Below are positions 36,120 through 45,334 of a stretch of 64,000 nt of DNA, in pieces. Positions within the stretch are counted from its first letter, which is position 1; every line of letters begins with the position of its first letter. Source of the stretch: an uncultured Desulfovibrio sp. (GTDB lineage: Bacteria; Desulfobacterota; Desulfovibrionia; Desulfovibrionales; Desulfovibrionaceae); assembly GCF_949282365.1 (NCBI RefSeq), contig NZ_CASDOY010000001.1, positions 170,768 through 234,767 of the forward strand, written 5' to 3'. A program made the position numbers and the translations under genes. The notes under the pieces are model-generated. The model worked only from the letters and a program-made list of their open reading frames with translations. It was not told the DNA's origin and searched no databases.

Positions 36120-37358
36120 ATGACACGACTTCCCGTCCGTCCCTGGGCCCTGGTGCTGGCCGCAGGACAGGGCAAACGCCTGTCCGCCGCCACAGGCGGC
36201 CGCTCAAAACAGTTCCTGCCCTGGCAAGGGGCTCCCCTCTACTGGCATTCAGCCCGCACGCTGGCCCGCTCCGGGGCCGTTGCGGGCCTTGTTTTTGTCT
36301 TTCCTCCGTCCTGCCTGGAGGAAGAAGGCCGGCATCTGGAGCAGCTCTTCCGGGACGAGGACCTGGGCCTGCGCTGGACCGCCGTGGCCGGCGGCGCGGA
36401 ACGCCAGGACTCCGTGCGCCACGGGCTGGCCGCCCTGCCGCGGGAGGCCACGCACGTCCTGGTGCATGACAGCGCCCGCCCCTTTATGACCGCGGCCCTG
36501 GTCCACCGCGTCTGCAACGCCCTTGCTGCGGGCGCCGCGGCCGTCATCCCCGGTCTGGCCGTCACCGATACCATCAAGGTCGTGGAAAACGACCTGGTGA
36601 CGGCCACTCCGCCCAGGGCCAGTCTGCGCGCCGTGCAGACGCCCCAGGGCTTTGCCCTGGCCCCCCTGCTGGCGGCCCACCAGGCGGCCCGGCAGGAAAG
36701 CGCCGCCGGACGGCCAGCCACGGACGATGCCGCCCTGATGGAAACCTGCGGCCATCCCGTGCTGGTGGTGCCGGGCGACGCCGCCAATATCAAGATCACC
36801 CATCCCGAGGACCTTGCCTTGCTGGAAGAACGCTCCCCCGTCATGCCGCTGCCACGCGTGGGCATGGGTTATGACGTCCACCGTTACGGCAGCGGTCGCC
36901 CCATGAAGCTGGGCGGCATCGCCATCGCCAACGCGCCCGAAGTCATCGCCCATTCCGACGGCGATGTCCTGCTCCACGCCCTGATGGACGCCCTGCTGGG
37001 CTGTGCCGCCCTGGGCGACATCGGCCGTCTTTTCCCCGATGCTGACGCACGTTTCGACAATATTTCCTCCGCCGTCCTCCTCGACGACGTGCTGGAGCGT
37101 TTCCACGATGCCGGTCTGACCCTCTGCCATGTGGACCTGACCGTGGTGGCCCAGAAGCCCAGGCTGGCTCCCCAGCGTGAAGAGATCCGCAAGAACGTGG
37201 CCCGCCTGCTGGGCCTGCCCCTGGATGCGGTCAACATCAAGGCCACCACGGAAGAAAAACTGGGCTTTACCGGCGCCTGTGAAGGCATCAAGGCCTATGC
37301 CGTGGCCACGGCGTTCCAGCTGCCCCCTCACCCGAGCAACACCAAGGAGATGGCATGA
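36120..37358 (+). CDS. ispDF: Bifunctional IspD/IspF, MEP isoprenoid pathway
   Basis: A 412-residue fusion catalysing the cytidylyltransferase step and the cyclodiphosphate-forming step of the methylerythritol-phosphate pathway. The IspD part is about residues 1-240 (LVLAAGQGKRL at 12-22, LVHDSARPF, CGHPVLVVPGD). The IspF part begins near 246 with GMGYDVHRYG and has HSDGDVLLHA and the zinc and CDP-binding residues, including KATTEEKLGFTG near the C-terminus. IspE is not in this window. The start at 36120 lies just after RNase P RNA and gives the conserved N-terminus, although its ribosome site (GAG) is weak. The stop overlaps the next gene by 4 bases. Confidence 0.96.
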   Translation: MTRLPVRPWALVLAAGQGKRLSAATGGRSKQFLPWQGAPLYWHSARTLARSGAVAGLVFVFPPSCLEEEGRHLEQLFRDEDLGLRWTAVAGGAERQDSVRHGLAALPREATHVLVHDSARPFMTAALVHRVCNALAAGAAAVIPGLAVTDTIKVVENDLVTATPPRASLRAVQTPQGFALAPLLAAHQAARQESAAGRPATDDAALMETCGHPVLVVPGDAANIKITHPEDLALLEERSPVMPLPRVGMGYDVHRYGSGRPMKLGGIAIANAPEVIAHSDGDVLLHALMDALLGCAALGDIGRLFPDADARFDNISSAVLLDDVLERFHDAGLTLCHVDLTVVAQKPRLAPQREEIRKNVARLLGLPLDAVNIKATTEEKLGFTGACEGIKAYAVATAFQLPPHPSNTKEMA

Positions 37359-39127
37359 CCCCCGAGCTGCACCGTCCCTGGTTCTCCCATTACGAACCCT
37401 CCGTCCCCCGTACCGTCCCCGTGTTCGACCAGCCCCTGTACAGCCTGCTGGACGAGGCCGCCGCGCAGTATCCCCAGCGTCTGGCGCTGATCTTCCAGAA
37501 CACCCGGCTGACCTACAGGGCCCTGCATGATGCCGCGGAGCTCTTTGCCGGGGCCCTGCGCCGCGCAGGCATCCGCCCTGGGCAGCGCGTGGCCGTCATG
37601 CTGCCCAACCTGCCCCAGACCATGATCGCCTTCTGGGGCGTGGTCAAATGCGGCGCCGTGGCCGTGATGGTCAATCCGCTCTACATGGAGCGGGAACTGC
37701 TCCAGAACCTCAATGACGCCGGCGCGGAATGCCTCGTACTGCTGGACATGCTCTGGCCCCGCGTGGAGCCCCTGCGCGACCGCCTGCCCGTCAGGACCTA
37801 TGTCATCACCGGTATCGCCGATGCCCTTTCCTTCCCGCTCAATCTCCTCTACCGCTTCACCAAGGGACGGCAAAAGCCCGTCTCCGTGCCCTATGGCGAG
37901 CACGTCATCGCCTGGAAGGATTTCACCAGGGGCGTGCAGCCCCTCTCCGAAGCCATCGCCGACCCGATGAACACGCCCGCCCTGCTGCAGTACACCGGCG
38001 GCACCACCGGCATCCCCAAGGGCGTGGCCCTGACCCACAGCAACCTGGGCACCAACTGCCGCCAGATCCTGAGCATCATCCAGGAGACCGCCGCCGCGGA
38101 GCACCGTTTCGTGGGCCTGCTGCCCTTCTTCCACGTCTACGGCCTGACCACGGGCCTGACCATCCCGGCCGCGCTGGCGGCCACGGTCCTGCCCCTGCCC
38201 CGCTATGTGCCCCAGGACGTGCTGCACCTCATCGGCAAACATCGCCCCACGGTCTTCCCCGGCGCACCCGCCGTCTACAGCTCGCTCCTGCAGCAGAAGA
38301 GCCTGAACCAGTACGACCTGACCTGTATCAAGCTCTGCATCTCCGGCTCAGCGCCCCTGCCCCGCGATACCTTCCGCCGCTTCCAGGAGCTGACCGGCGC
38401 CATCATCCTCGAAGGCTACGGCCTGACCGAAGCCTCGCCCATCACTCACATCAATCCGCGCGAGGACAGCAAACAGAAGGAAGGCTCCATCGGCATGCCC
38501 CTGCCCGGCACCGACGCCCGCATCGTGGACAGCGAGAGCGGTACCGCCCCCCTGCCCGTGGGCAAACTGGGGGAACTCGTCATCCGCGGCCCGCAGGTCA
38601 TGCAGGGCTACTGGCACTTGCCCGACGAGACCGCCAGCGCCCTGCGCAACGGCTGGCTCTATACCGGCGACCTGGCCGTCATGGACGAGGAAGGCTACTT
38701 CTTCATCATGGACCGCAAGAAGGATATGGTCATCGTGGGCGGCTACAATGTCTATCCGCGCGAAGTGGACGAGGTCCTGCTGGAACATCCCGATGTGCTG
38801 GAGGGCGTCAGTGTCGGCATCCCTGACGGCGTGCGTGGCGAGACCCTCAAGGCCTATATCGTGCCCCGTCCCGGCACTACCCTGACCAAGGCCGATATCG
38901 TGGGCTGGTGCCGCCAGCGCCTGGCCTCCTACAAGGTGCCCCGTCTGGTGGAATTCCGCGAGGAGCTGCCCAAGACCATCGTGGGCAAGGTCCTGCGCCG
39001 CGCCCTGCGTGAAGAAGAAATGGCCAAACAGGAAAAAAGGGCCGCCCGCCATGCCGCCCCTGCCCCGCAGGACGGCGCGCCCGCCGGCGCGGGACAGGAC
39101 GAGGCGCCCGCCGCCAGGGAGGACTGA
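37355..39127 (+). CDS. Long-chain fatty-acid--CoA ligase (FadD-like)
   Basis: A 590-residue acyl-adenylate-forming enzyme. The AMP-binding signature QYTGGTTGIPKGVALTH is near 211, the second motif EGYGLTEASPI lies in the middle, YTGDLAVMDEEGYF precedes the hinge, and GGYNVYPREVDE with the catalytic Lys in LPKTIVGKVLRR closes the C-terminal domain. It activates long-chain fatty acids to acyl-CoA at the membrane. A 35-residue Ala/Pro/Gln-rich tail follows the domain and may be dispensable. The ATG overlaps ispDF as ATGA and the stop shares a base with dtd, so it lies in one transcript. Confidence 0.9.
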   Translation: MTPELHRPWFSHYEPSVPRTVPVFDQPLYSLLDEAAAQYPQRLALIFQNTRLTYRALHDAAELFAGALRRAGIRPGQRVAVMLPNLPQTMIAFWGVVKCGAVAVMVNPLYMERELLQNLNDAGAECLVLLDMLWPRVEPLRDRLPVRTYVITGIADALSFPLNLLYRFTKGRQKPVSVPYGEHVIAWKDFTRGVQPLSEAIADPMNTPALLQYTGGTTGIPKGVALTHSNLGTNCRQILSIIQETAAAEHRFVGLLPFFHVYGLTTGLTIPAALAATVLPLPRYVPQDVLHLIGKHRPTVFPGAPAVYSSLLQQKSLNQYDLTCIKLCISGSAPLPRDTFRRFQELTGAIILEGYGLTEASPITHINPREDSKQKEGSIGMPLPGTDARIVDSESGTAPLPVGKLGELVIRGPQVMQGYWHLPDETASALRNGWLYTGDLAVMDEEGYFFIMDRKKDMVIVGGYNVYPREVDEVLLEHPDVLEGVSVGIPDGVRGETLKAYIVPRPGTTLTKADIVGWCRQRLASYKVPRLVEFREELPKTIVGKVLRRALREEEMAKQEKRAARHAAPAPQDGAPAGAGQDEAPAARED

Positions 39128-39618
39128 TGCGCCTGCTGATCCAACGTGTCCTCGAGGCCTCCGTCAGCGTGGACGAACGCTGCAGCGGCGCCATCGGCAA
39201 GGGCTTGCTGGTCATGACCGGCTTCGGCGAGGAGGACGGCCCGGACCTCCACCACAGCCCGGTCTTTGCCGGCATGGCCCGCAAGCTCCTCGACCTGCGC
39301 ATCTTCCCCGGCGAGGGCGACCGCCGCGACAAATTCGACCTTTCCGCCCGGGACTGCGGAGCCGATGTCCTGCTGGTTCCCCAGTTCACCCTCTACGCCG
39401 ACTGCCGCAAGGGCCGCCGGCCCTCCTTCTCCCATGCCGGCGATCCTGCCTGGTCCTGCGCCATGTTCGAGCGTTTCGCCCAAAAGGTCAGCGAGGAGAA
39501 CGGCCGCCCCGCAGCCACCGGCGTATTCGGCGCGGACATGCGCGTGCGGCTCGTCAACTGGGGCCCGGTCACCATCTGGCTGGATTCCCGTGAGGTGCTG
39601 CCGCATTTGTACAGTTGA
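39127..39618 (+). CDS. dtd: D-aminoacyl-tRNA deacylase
   Basis: A 163-residue proofreading enzyme that hydrolyses D-amino acids from tRNA. The motifs are VPQFTLYAD then KGRRPSF, and the C-terminal GADMRVRLVNWGPVT; most relatives have NDGPVT, so Trp replaces the Asp. It is longer than the usual ~145 residues because of an insert near 50 (FGEEDGPDLHHSPVFAGMA). The start overlaps the fadD-like stop as TGATG. It ends this gene run. Confidence 0.9.
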   Translation: MRLLIQRVLEASVSVDERCSGAIGKGLLVMTGFGEEDGPDLHHSPVFAGMARKLLDLRIFPGEGDRRDKFDLSARDCGADVLLVPQFTLYADCRKGRRPSFSHAGDPAWSCAMFERFAQKVSEENGRPAATGVFGADMRVRLVNWGPVTIWLDSREVLPHLYS

Positions 39619-39779
39619 CGACGAGACGGACCCGGGGAGAAGCAGCCCCCTGCCCGCGCGGGCGGGCCTTCCCCGCCCTTCAGGCAGTGTTGCTGTTGAT
39701 GCCCGTAATGCCTGCGGCGCACGAACACTGCCCGGCCGACCGCCATCCGGCCGCCCTCCTTCCCGATGCGCTCTTTCAA

Positions 39780-39825
39780 AAGCCATAAAAAAGGACAGCC
39801 CTGCGGCTGTCCTTTTTTATGGCTT
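39780..39825. terminator. Bidirectional terminator: 21-bp perfect palindrome
   Basis: Arms AAGCCATAAAAAAGGACAGC.. and its exact complement are 21 bases each around a CTGC loop. The core GGACAGCC/GGCTGTCC stem is flanked by A6 and T6, so it can stop transcripts from both dtd and the rnc side. Confidence 0.85.
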
Positions 39826-40061
39826 CCCGCCCACCGGATGCTGCCAAAAGAAGAAGAAAAAAGAAAAGCATCCGTCCTGCTCTTTCTCGCGGCCCATCAA
39901 AATGCGTTTCCCTTAAAACATACAGCCCGACGCCCTTTAGCCTCTCCCAAAGATAAAAACCTGACCCGCACAGGCCAGGCTCAGCATTTTTCCAGGGGAC
40001 CATCAGTACTGGCCGCCTTGCCGCGAGCAGCCAGCCGACATCCTCCAAAGCGCATTTGGGA

Positions 40062-40142
40062 AGGATGGGGGGAGTTTGAGGGGGAAGGGGACCTTTTATG
40101 CGCCGGGCACAGGTCCCCTTCCCCCCTCAAACATATCCATCC
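40062..40142. repeat. Long imperfect inverted repeat downstream of rnc
   Basis: Inner arms GTTTGAGGGGGAAGGGGACC (40074-40093) and its complement at 40112-40132 pair over 20 bp with one bulge around an 18-base loop; outer GGATGG/CCATCC extends it. There is no T-run, so it is not a standard terminator. It may be a mobile intergenic repeat or a stem protecting the rnc message. Confidence 0.65.
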
Positions 40143-40148
40143 CGCAGA

Positions 40149-40880
40149 CTATCCCCGTGCGTCCAGCGCGCACAGGGCCAGGCGGGCGGCCTCCTGCTCG
40201 GCCTTCTTGCAGCTGCTGCCGCTGGCCGTGAACTGCTGCCCCGAGGGCAGGGAGACCTGTACAGTGAAATGCCGGGCATGTTCCGGGCCTTCGCAGGCCA
40301 GGGTGGTGTAGGTGGGACGGTCGTGAAAGAGCGCCACGGAGCGCTCCTGCAGACTGGTCTTGAAATCCTTGGTCTTGGGAGTGCCCACACTGACGGAATC
40401 CAGCAGGGGCCCGAAGATGCGGGCCACAACCTTCCGGGCCGCATCATAGCCGCCGTCCTCGTAGACGGAGGCCAGCACGGCCTCGAACACGTCGCTGAGC
40501 ACGGCGTCCCGGCTGCGGCCGCCCTGCTGCTCCTCGCCGCGTCCAAGACGCAGCAGCCGGTCGATGCCCGTTTCCCGGGCCAGGCGAGCCAGGCTGGTGG
40601 TGCCCACCAGCTGGGAGCGCACGCGGGTCATGTCGCCTTCGCGGGCCTGCGGGAAGCGCGTGAACAGCTCCCACGAGATGCACAGCTCAAGGACGGCATC
40701 GCCCAAAAATTCCAGACGTTCGTTGTGCGCCTGGCCCAGACCGTGTTCATTGGCCCAGGAGCTGTGCGTCAGGGCCAGGGCCACCCGTTCCGGCTGTGAA
40801 AAATGATAGTCCAGGATCCGTTCGATCCGTTCCCGTTCCGTGGCAGAGATGCTGAGGTCGTGTTTTTTGCTCTGTTCCAT
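40149..40880 (-). CDS. rnc: Ribonuclease III
   Basis: A 243-residue double-strand-specific RNase that processes rRNA precursors and structured mRNAs. The signature ERLEFLGDAVLE is in the N-terminal endonuclease domain with the catalytic Asp/Glu set (DVFEAVLASVYED), and a double-stranded RNA-binding domain (TSLQERSVALF to SSCKKAEQEAA) ends the protein. I chose the ATG at 40880 because the upstream in-frame residues are not conserved. Monocistronic and divergent from the small gene at 41026. Confidence 0.95.
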   Translation of the reverse strand: MEQSKKHDLSISATERERIERILDYHFSQPERVALALTHSSWANEHGLGQAHNERLEFLGDAVLELCISWELFTRFPQAREGDMTRVRSQLVGTTSLARLARETGIDRLLRLGRGEEQQGGRSRDAVLSDVFEAVLASVYEDGGYDAARKVVARIFGPLLDSVSVGTPKTKDFKTSLQERSVALFHDRPTYTTLACEGPEHARHFTVQVSLPSGQQFTASGSSCKKAEQEAARLALCALDARG

Positions 40881-40926
40881 GCCCCGTACTCTAGCCACTT
40901 CAGGGAGCATGGCAACAGAAATTTTC

Positions 40927-40955
40927 TTGACACCCGGCCTTTCAGCGCCTACCTA
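40927..40955 (+). promoter_or_regulatory. Possible promoter for the gene at 41026
   Basis: Perfect TTGACA, 17-base spacer, then TACCTA, a weak -10. Confidence 0.4.
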
Positions 40956-41025
40956 TTTGGAGCAAAATTCAGAGACTTCCGCATGTCCGGCCGCAAGCGC
41001 GGCCCCATGCTGGCGAGGAGAGATT

Positions 41026-41361
41026 ATGGCTTACGATATCCGCCTCATGAAGCTGGTGACCGGCGAGATGGTCATCGGCAAGTACGACGCCGAAAAGGAC
41101 TGCCTCAACGAAGTGGCCAGCCTGCAGAGCATCCCCACCCAGCAGGGCATGCAGATGATGCTCCTGCCCTACGGCTATCCTTTCGAGCCCAACTTCACCG
41201 GCACCCTGGAAGGTTGCCATTTCCTGTACCGCTACGCCGATACCCCCAAGGAGCTGCAGGACAAGTACATCGAGGCCTGCACCAACCTCACCGTGGCCGG
41301 CGGTCTGGGCAAGCTGACGTTCGGCCCCTCTGTCCAGAGCGGCAGCGGCCTCATCAAATAG
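41026..41361 (+). CDS. Small hypothetical protein, possibly Sm-like fold
   Basis: A 111-residue soluble protein (MAYDIRLMKLVTGEMVIGK at its start) behind GAGGAG. Early alternating hydrophobic beta pattern with a GEMVIGK turn recalls an Sm/LSm-like strand arrangement, but no Sm motif is decisive. I do not recognise a named family; it may be a Desulfovibrio-specific protein. A promoter-like element and a strong terminator bracket it, so it is a single-gene unit and likely expressed. Confidence 0.65.
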   Translation: MAYDIRLMKLVTGEMVIGKYDAEKDCLNEVASLQSIPTQQGMQMMLLPYGYPFEPNFTGTLEGCHFLYRYADTPKELQDKYIEACTNLTVAGGLGKLTFGPSVQSGSGLIK

Positions 41362-41383
41362 CCCTTTTCCCATCAGGTTTTCG

Positions 41384-41407
41384 GGGCGGCATCAGCCGCC
41401 CTTTTTT
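41384..41407 (+). terminator. Terminator of the gene at 41026
   Basis: GGGCGGC / GCCGCCC stem with an ATCA loop followed by six T. Confidence 0.9.
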
Positions 41408-41430
41408 GTATCCAGACAACAGGGATATCT

Positions 41431-44073
41431 ATGCGCGCACTGCTCCCCATCCTGCCCCGTCCCAGCCGCTACGCCGGCATCGAAGAAGGCGCCTGCCACA
41501 AGGACCCGGCCCGGGTCCGCCTGCGTGTGGGACTGGCCTTTCCCGATACCTACGAAGTCGGCATGTCCTATCTGGGGCAGAAGATCCTCTACGGCATCGT
41601 CAACAGCCACGAACACTGGTGGGCCGAACGGGTCATGGCCCCGGAACGCGAAGCCGGCGACATCCTGCGCCGGCATGGCTGCCCGCTGGGGACCCTGGAA
41701 TCCGGCACGCCGCTGCGCGAACTGCACTGCCTGTCCTTCTCCATCACCCATGAGCTGTGCTACACCAATGTGCTGTATATGCTGGAGCTGGGCAACATCC
41801 CGCTGCACACGGCCGACAGGCCTCAGGACCTGCGCCAGTGCCCGCTGGTCATCGCCGGCGGAGGGGCCTTGCTGAGCGCCGAACCGCTGGCCCCCTTCAT
41901 CGACCTGATGGTGCTGGGCGACGGCGAGGAATCCCTGCCCGACGTGCTGCGCCTGCTGGAACAGGCCCTGGACGAAGGCTGGACCCGTGAGCGCTGTCTG
42001 GAGGAAGCCCGGCACATCCCCGGCGTCTACATCCCGTCTTTCTTCACGCCTGATGCGGAAGGCCGCCTGCAGCCCCGCTTCGCCGATCACGCCCGGCCCG
42101 CACGCCGCATCGTGGCCGATTTCGACAAGGTGGCCTATCCCGCCAGCCAGGTGGTGCCCATCGGCGCGGTACACAACCGCCTGTCCCTGGAGATCGCCCG
42201 CGGCTGTACGCGCGGTTGCCGCTTCTGCCATGCGGGCATGGTCTACCGCCCTGTGCGCGAGCGTTCGCTGGATACTATCACCGGCCTGCTGGACGACTGC
42301 CTGAAAAAGACGGGCTTCGACGAGATCTCCTTCCTTTCCCTGAGCACGGGCGACTTTTCCGCGCTCAAGACCCTGAGCCACGGCGTGCTGGGCCGCTGCG
42401 CCCAGGAGCAGATCAGCCTTTCCCTGCCATCGCTGCGCGTGGGTTCCATCGACGACGAGATCATGCAGCGCATGTCCGACCTGCGCCGCACCGGCTGTAC
42501 CCTGGCCCCCGAGGCGGGCAGCCAGCGCCTGCGCGACGTCATCAACAAGGGCGTCACCGAGGAACAGCTGCTGCTGCATGTGCAGAAGCTGCTGGAATAC
42601 GGTTGGCGGCAGGTCAAGCTCTATTTCATGATCGGCCTGCCCACCGAGACCGACGAGGACCTGAAGGCCATCGCCGAGCTCTGTCGCAAGGTGCGCGATG
42701 CCGCAGGCAAGGGCAATCCCCGCCTGCAGGTCACGGCCGCGCTCTCGCCCTTCGTGCCCAAACCCTTCACGCCCTTCCAGTGGGTGGAACAGATCAGCCA
42801 GGAAGAGATCCGGCGCCGCGTGCAGCTGGTGCGCAATGAATTCAAGGGCCAGAAGTTCCTCAAACTGCGCTGGCACGAGCCGGCCATGAGCCATCTGGAA
42901 GGCATCCTCTCCCGCGCCGACCGCCGTCTGGCCCAGGTGGTGGAAAAGGTCTACCGCAAGGGCGGCATCTTCACCAGCTGGATCGAAGGCTTCGACCTGG
43001 CCCCCTGGCTGGAGGCACTGGAGGAATGCGGCCTGAGCGCTGACGAATTCACCCGGGCCCGGAGCATGGACGAATATCTGCCCTGGGAGCATCTGGAAGC
43101 CGGGATCTCTCCGGAGTTCCTGCGCCGGGAATACGCACGCGCGCTGGAAGGCAAGGTCACCGAGGATTGCCGCTACCATGCCTGCCGCCAGTGCGGCGCC
43201 TGCGACACCAAGGCCGGGCCCTCGCGTATGCCCCATGCCAGCCTGGATGAAACAGGGCGGCCACTGGAACACCGCAACCGCCTTGTCTTCTCCCAGCGGG
43301 ACCAGCAGGCCCACCAGCCTGCCCGTGACGAGGAAGGACGCATCATCTGCCGCGCCCACGAGAACAAACCGCCGCAGATCGCGCCGGCGCTGGCCGTCAA
43401 GGCCGTCCAGTACCGTATCTGGCATACCAAGACCGGCGGCAGCTCCTACCTCAGCCAGCTGGAACTGCAGGCCATCCTCGACCGCGCCCTGCGCCGTGCC
43501 GACCTGCCCATGGCCTTTTCGCAGGGCTTCCATCCCATGCCGCTGATGTCCTTTGGCCGGGCCCTGCCGGTGGGCATGGAAAGCCGCGCCGAATGGTTCG
43601 CCATCACCCTGCGCACGCTCATGTCCGCTGCCGAGGTCCACGCCCGCCTGGCCGCGGCCCTGCCCACGGGCATGGCTGTCATCCGCGTGGAGGAGGTGGA
43701 CAAGAGCCACCGCACGGAACAGTCCGTGGCCGAGACCTTCCGCCTGCGCACCGGCAACATCGACGGCGAGGGTCTCCCGCTGGAGGCCGTGCATGACTGC
43801 TTCGCGGCCTTTGCCGCACAGGAAAGCGTCATGCTGACCCGCGAGACCAAGAAAGGCCCGCGCACCAGCGACATCCGCCGCCATCTGCTGCGCTGGCAGA
43901 CGCTGGAAGACGGCAGTCTGGAATTCAGCCTGGACTGGAGCGACGGCTACCTCTCGCCCCTGCTGCTTTGCACCAGCATCTGCGCCGCCCTGGGCGACGA
44001 GGCCCGCCTGCGCGCCCTGCTGCGCCTGTGCAAGACGGCCCAGCACTTCGCGGACGGACAGGTCTGTCCCTAA
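41431..44073 (+). CDS. TIGR03960-type B12-binding-like radical SAM protein fused to DUF2344
   Basis: An 880-residue fusion. The N-terminal part (to about 230) resembles a cobalamin-binding Rossmann domain (LAFPDTYEVGMSYLGQ, VIAGGGALLSAEPL, VLGDGEE), then the radical SAM core with CTRGCRFC near 258, and the C-terminal ~230 residues match DUF2344/TIGR03936 (HTKTGGSSYLSQLELQ, FSQGFHPMP). The C-terminal region is a separate gene in some bacteria. A Cys pair region (CRQCGACDT) near 588 could bind a second cluster. The substrate is unknown; a role in modifying RNA or a translation factor is sometimes suggested by its neighbours in other genomes. It follows a terminator and stands alone. Confidence 0.88.
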   Translation: MRALLPILPRPSRYAGIEEGACHKDPARVRLRVGLAFPDTYEVGMSYLGQKILYGIVNSHEHWWAERVMAPEREAGDILRRHGCPLGTLESGTPLRELHCLSFSITHELCYTNVLYMLELGNIPLHTADRPQDLRQCPLVIAGGGALLSAEPLAPFIDLMVLGDGEESLPDVLRLLEQALDEGWTRERCLEEARHIPGVYIPSFFTPDAEGRLQPRFADHARPARRIVADFDKVAYPASQVVPIGAVHNRLSLEIARGCTRGCRFCHAGMVYRPVRERSLDTITGLLDDCLKKTGFDEISFLSLSTGDFSALKTLSHGVLGRCAQEQISLSLPSLRVGSIDDEIMQRMSDLRRTGCTLAPEAGSQRLRDVINKGVTEEQLLLHVQKLLEYGWRQVKLYFMIGLPTETDEDLKAIAELCRKVRDAAGKGNPRLQVTAALSPFVPKPFTPFQWVEQISQEEIRRRVQLVRNEFKGQKFLKLRWHEPAMSHLEGILSRADRRLAQVVEKVYRKGGIFTSWIEGFDLAPWLEALEECGLSADEFTRARSMDEYLPWEHLEAGISPEFLRREYARALEGKVTEDCRYHACRQCGACDTKAGPSRMPHASLDETGRPLEHRNRLVFSQRDQQAHQPARDEEGRIICRAHENKPPQIAPALAVKAVQYRIWHTKTGGSSYLSQLELQAILDRALRRADLPMAFSQGFHPMPLMSFGRALPVGMESRAEWFAITLRTLMSAAEVHARLAAALPTGMAVIRVEEVDKSHRTEQSVAETFRLRTGNIDGEGLPLEAVHDCFAAFAAQESVMLTRETKKGPRTSDIRRHLLRWQTLEDGSLEFSLDWSDGYLSPLLLCTSICAALGDEARLRALLRLCKTAQHFADGQVCP

Positions 44074-44083
44074 GGACATCTCC

Positions 44084-44130
44084 AGGGCCTGCCCCGGCCG
44101 GACGCGCATCCGGCTGCGGCAGGCCCTTTT
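44084..44130 (+). terminator. Terminator of the radical SAM fusion gene
   Basis: AGGGCCTGCC / GGCAGGCCCT stem with an internal hairpin in the loop, then TTTT. Confidence 0.75.
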
Positions 44131-44202
44131 GGCGGCCGTGTCCCGGCCCGGAGCGTCGTACCGGGAGCCGCCCAACATTTGCCGGCACTTTCAGGAGGCA
44201 GT

Positions 44203-44826
44203 ATGGTTCCCCGCTCCACCACGGAAACTTTTTTCTTCTTCGGTGATTCCCTGACCCTGGGCGTCAACGACAACGCCGTGCCCGGCGGCTGGGTCAGCCG
44301 TCTCGTGCTGCTGGGCGCGCAGGCCGGCTGGTACGCCATGCCGCCCGCCACTTTCTACAATCTGGGCGCACGGCGGCATACCTCCGCGGATATCGCCGCC
44401 CGCTGGCAGGCTGAAGTGGCCGCCCGCCAGATACCCGGCACCATCAACCACCTGGCCTTCTGCCCGGGCGTCGTGGACATGTCCCCCGCCCAGATGCGGC
44501 CGGCGGACGAGGTCTGTCGCACGGTCATGGACATGCTGGATCAGGCCGCCACCCTGGGACGGGTCTTGCTTATCTGCCCGCCTCCTGTTAAAGACCCCGC
44601 CATGCGTCAGCGCATAGCCGGGCTTTGTCAGGCCTATGCGCGGGAATGCGCCCGCAAGGGCCACCCCTGTGCCGACGTGCATGCCGCGCTGGCGGCATTG
44701 CCCCAGTATATGGATGATCTTGAGGACGGTCTGCATCCCGGCCCGCAGGGTTCCGCCCTGATGGCCCGCCTGCTGGCCGAAGACCCGGCCGTGCGCCGCT
44801 TTTTTCTGACTGCAAAACAGGACTGA
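44203..44826 (+). CDS. SGNH/GDSL-type hydrolase
   Basis: A 207-residue esterase-like protein. GDSLTLGVND near 14-23 holds the nucleophile Ser, and DGLHPGPQG near 180 gives the Asp and His. The block III GxND motif appears as GVVDM, so the oxyanion Asn is not obvious and activity may be changed. No signal peptide is seen, so it is likely cytoplasmic. AGGAGG lies 6 bases before the ATG at 44203. It is followed 5 bases later by a small unknown gene. Confidence 0.82.
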   Translation: MVPRSTTETFFFFGDSLTLGVNDNAVPGGWVSRLVLLGAQAGWYAMPPATFYNLGARRHTSADIAARWQAEVAARQIPGTINHLAFCPGVVDMSPAQMRPADEVCRTVMDMLDQAATLGRVLLICPPPVKDPAMRQRIAGLCQAYARECARKGHPCADVHAALAALPQYMDDLEDGLHPGPQGSALMARLLAEDPAVRRFFLTAKQD

Positions 44827-44831
44827 TTGCC

Positions 44832-45053
44832 ATGGGCTCCTGCCAGCCGTTCACCGACGATGAACCCTTTGACAAGCGCGTGAAGACGCTTGCCGACAAC
44901 GAACTTCTGGAGATCTGGGAAGAGACCCAGCAGCTGGAGGATCTGCTGCGTACGCAGATGCAGACCGAACTCGACATGGCGCCCGAATACGAACGCCTGA
45001 TCGTGGGCGAGCTGCAGCTGCGCCGCAACCGCGCCCTGCTCCATACCCGCTAG
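44832..45053 (+). CDS. Small hypothetical protein downstream of the SGNH hydrolase
   Basis: A 73-residue acidic helical protein (ELLEIWEETQQLEDLLRTQM in the middle). It starts 5 bases after the SGNH hydrolase stop and ends 200 bases before a terminator. No family is recognised. The ribosome site is weak (AGGA), so expression may depend on coupling to the upstream gene. Confidence 0.6.
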   Translation: MGSCQPFTDDEPFDKRVKTLADNELLEIWEETQQLEDLLRTQMQTELDMAPEYERLIVGELQLRRNRALLHTR

Positions 45054-45255
45054 TGCGCTGGGGAAAGGATGGGGCTTCCCTTCCCCCAAAACAAACTGCG
45101 GGCAGAGTCAGCACGCCCCAGCGCGACCGTGACCTGCAAGTATCGCAGGAGCGGTCCCGACCACCGCCATCGCGGGACGGGACGTCACCTTCCCGCAGCG
45201 CGCCGCAACAATGCCAGCACGCCCCCTTCTCCACGTCATCCCGCCTCATGCCTGA

Positions 45256-45290
45256 AAAGGGCCTGCCGATCCGGCAGGCCCTTTATCTTT
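45256..45290. terminator. Terminator shared by converging genes
   Basis: A perfect stem AAAGGGCCTGCCG / CGGCAGGCCCTTT with an ATC loop; the plus strand continues TATCTTTT. It lies between the small gene and the end of the DsbD-like gene. Confidence 0.8.
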
Positions 45291-45334
45291 TCCACTCTTT
45301 CCGCAGATGCCCCGCGCCTCCGGCAGCGCGGGCG

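Larger units (their letters stand above)
39619..40148. other. Intergenic region with two long inverted repeats, no gene
   Basis: About 530 bases between converging dtd and rnc. It holds the 21-bp palindrome (39780-39825) and the imperfect repeat (40062-40142). No coding region is supported; ORFs present are not protein-like. Confidence 0.55.

Noticed and set aside
41392..44178. 928-codon minus-strand open frame opposite the radical SAM fusion
   Set aside because: Shadow of the motif-rich plus-strand gene; composition is unlike protein.
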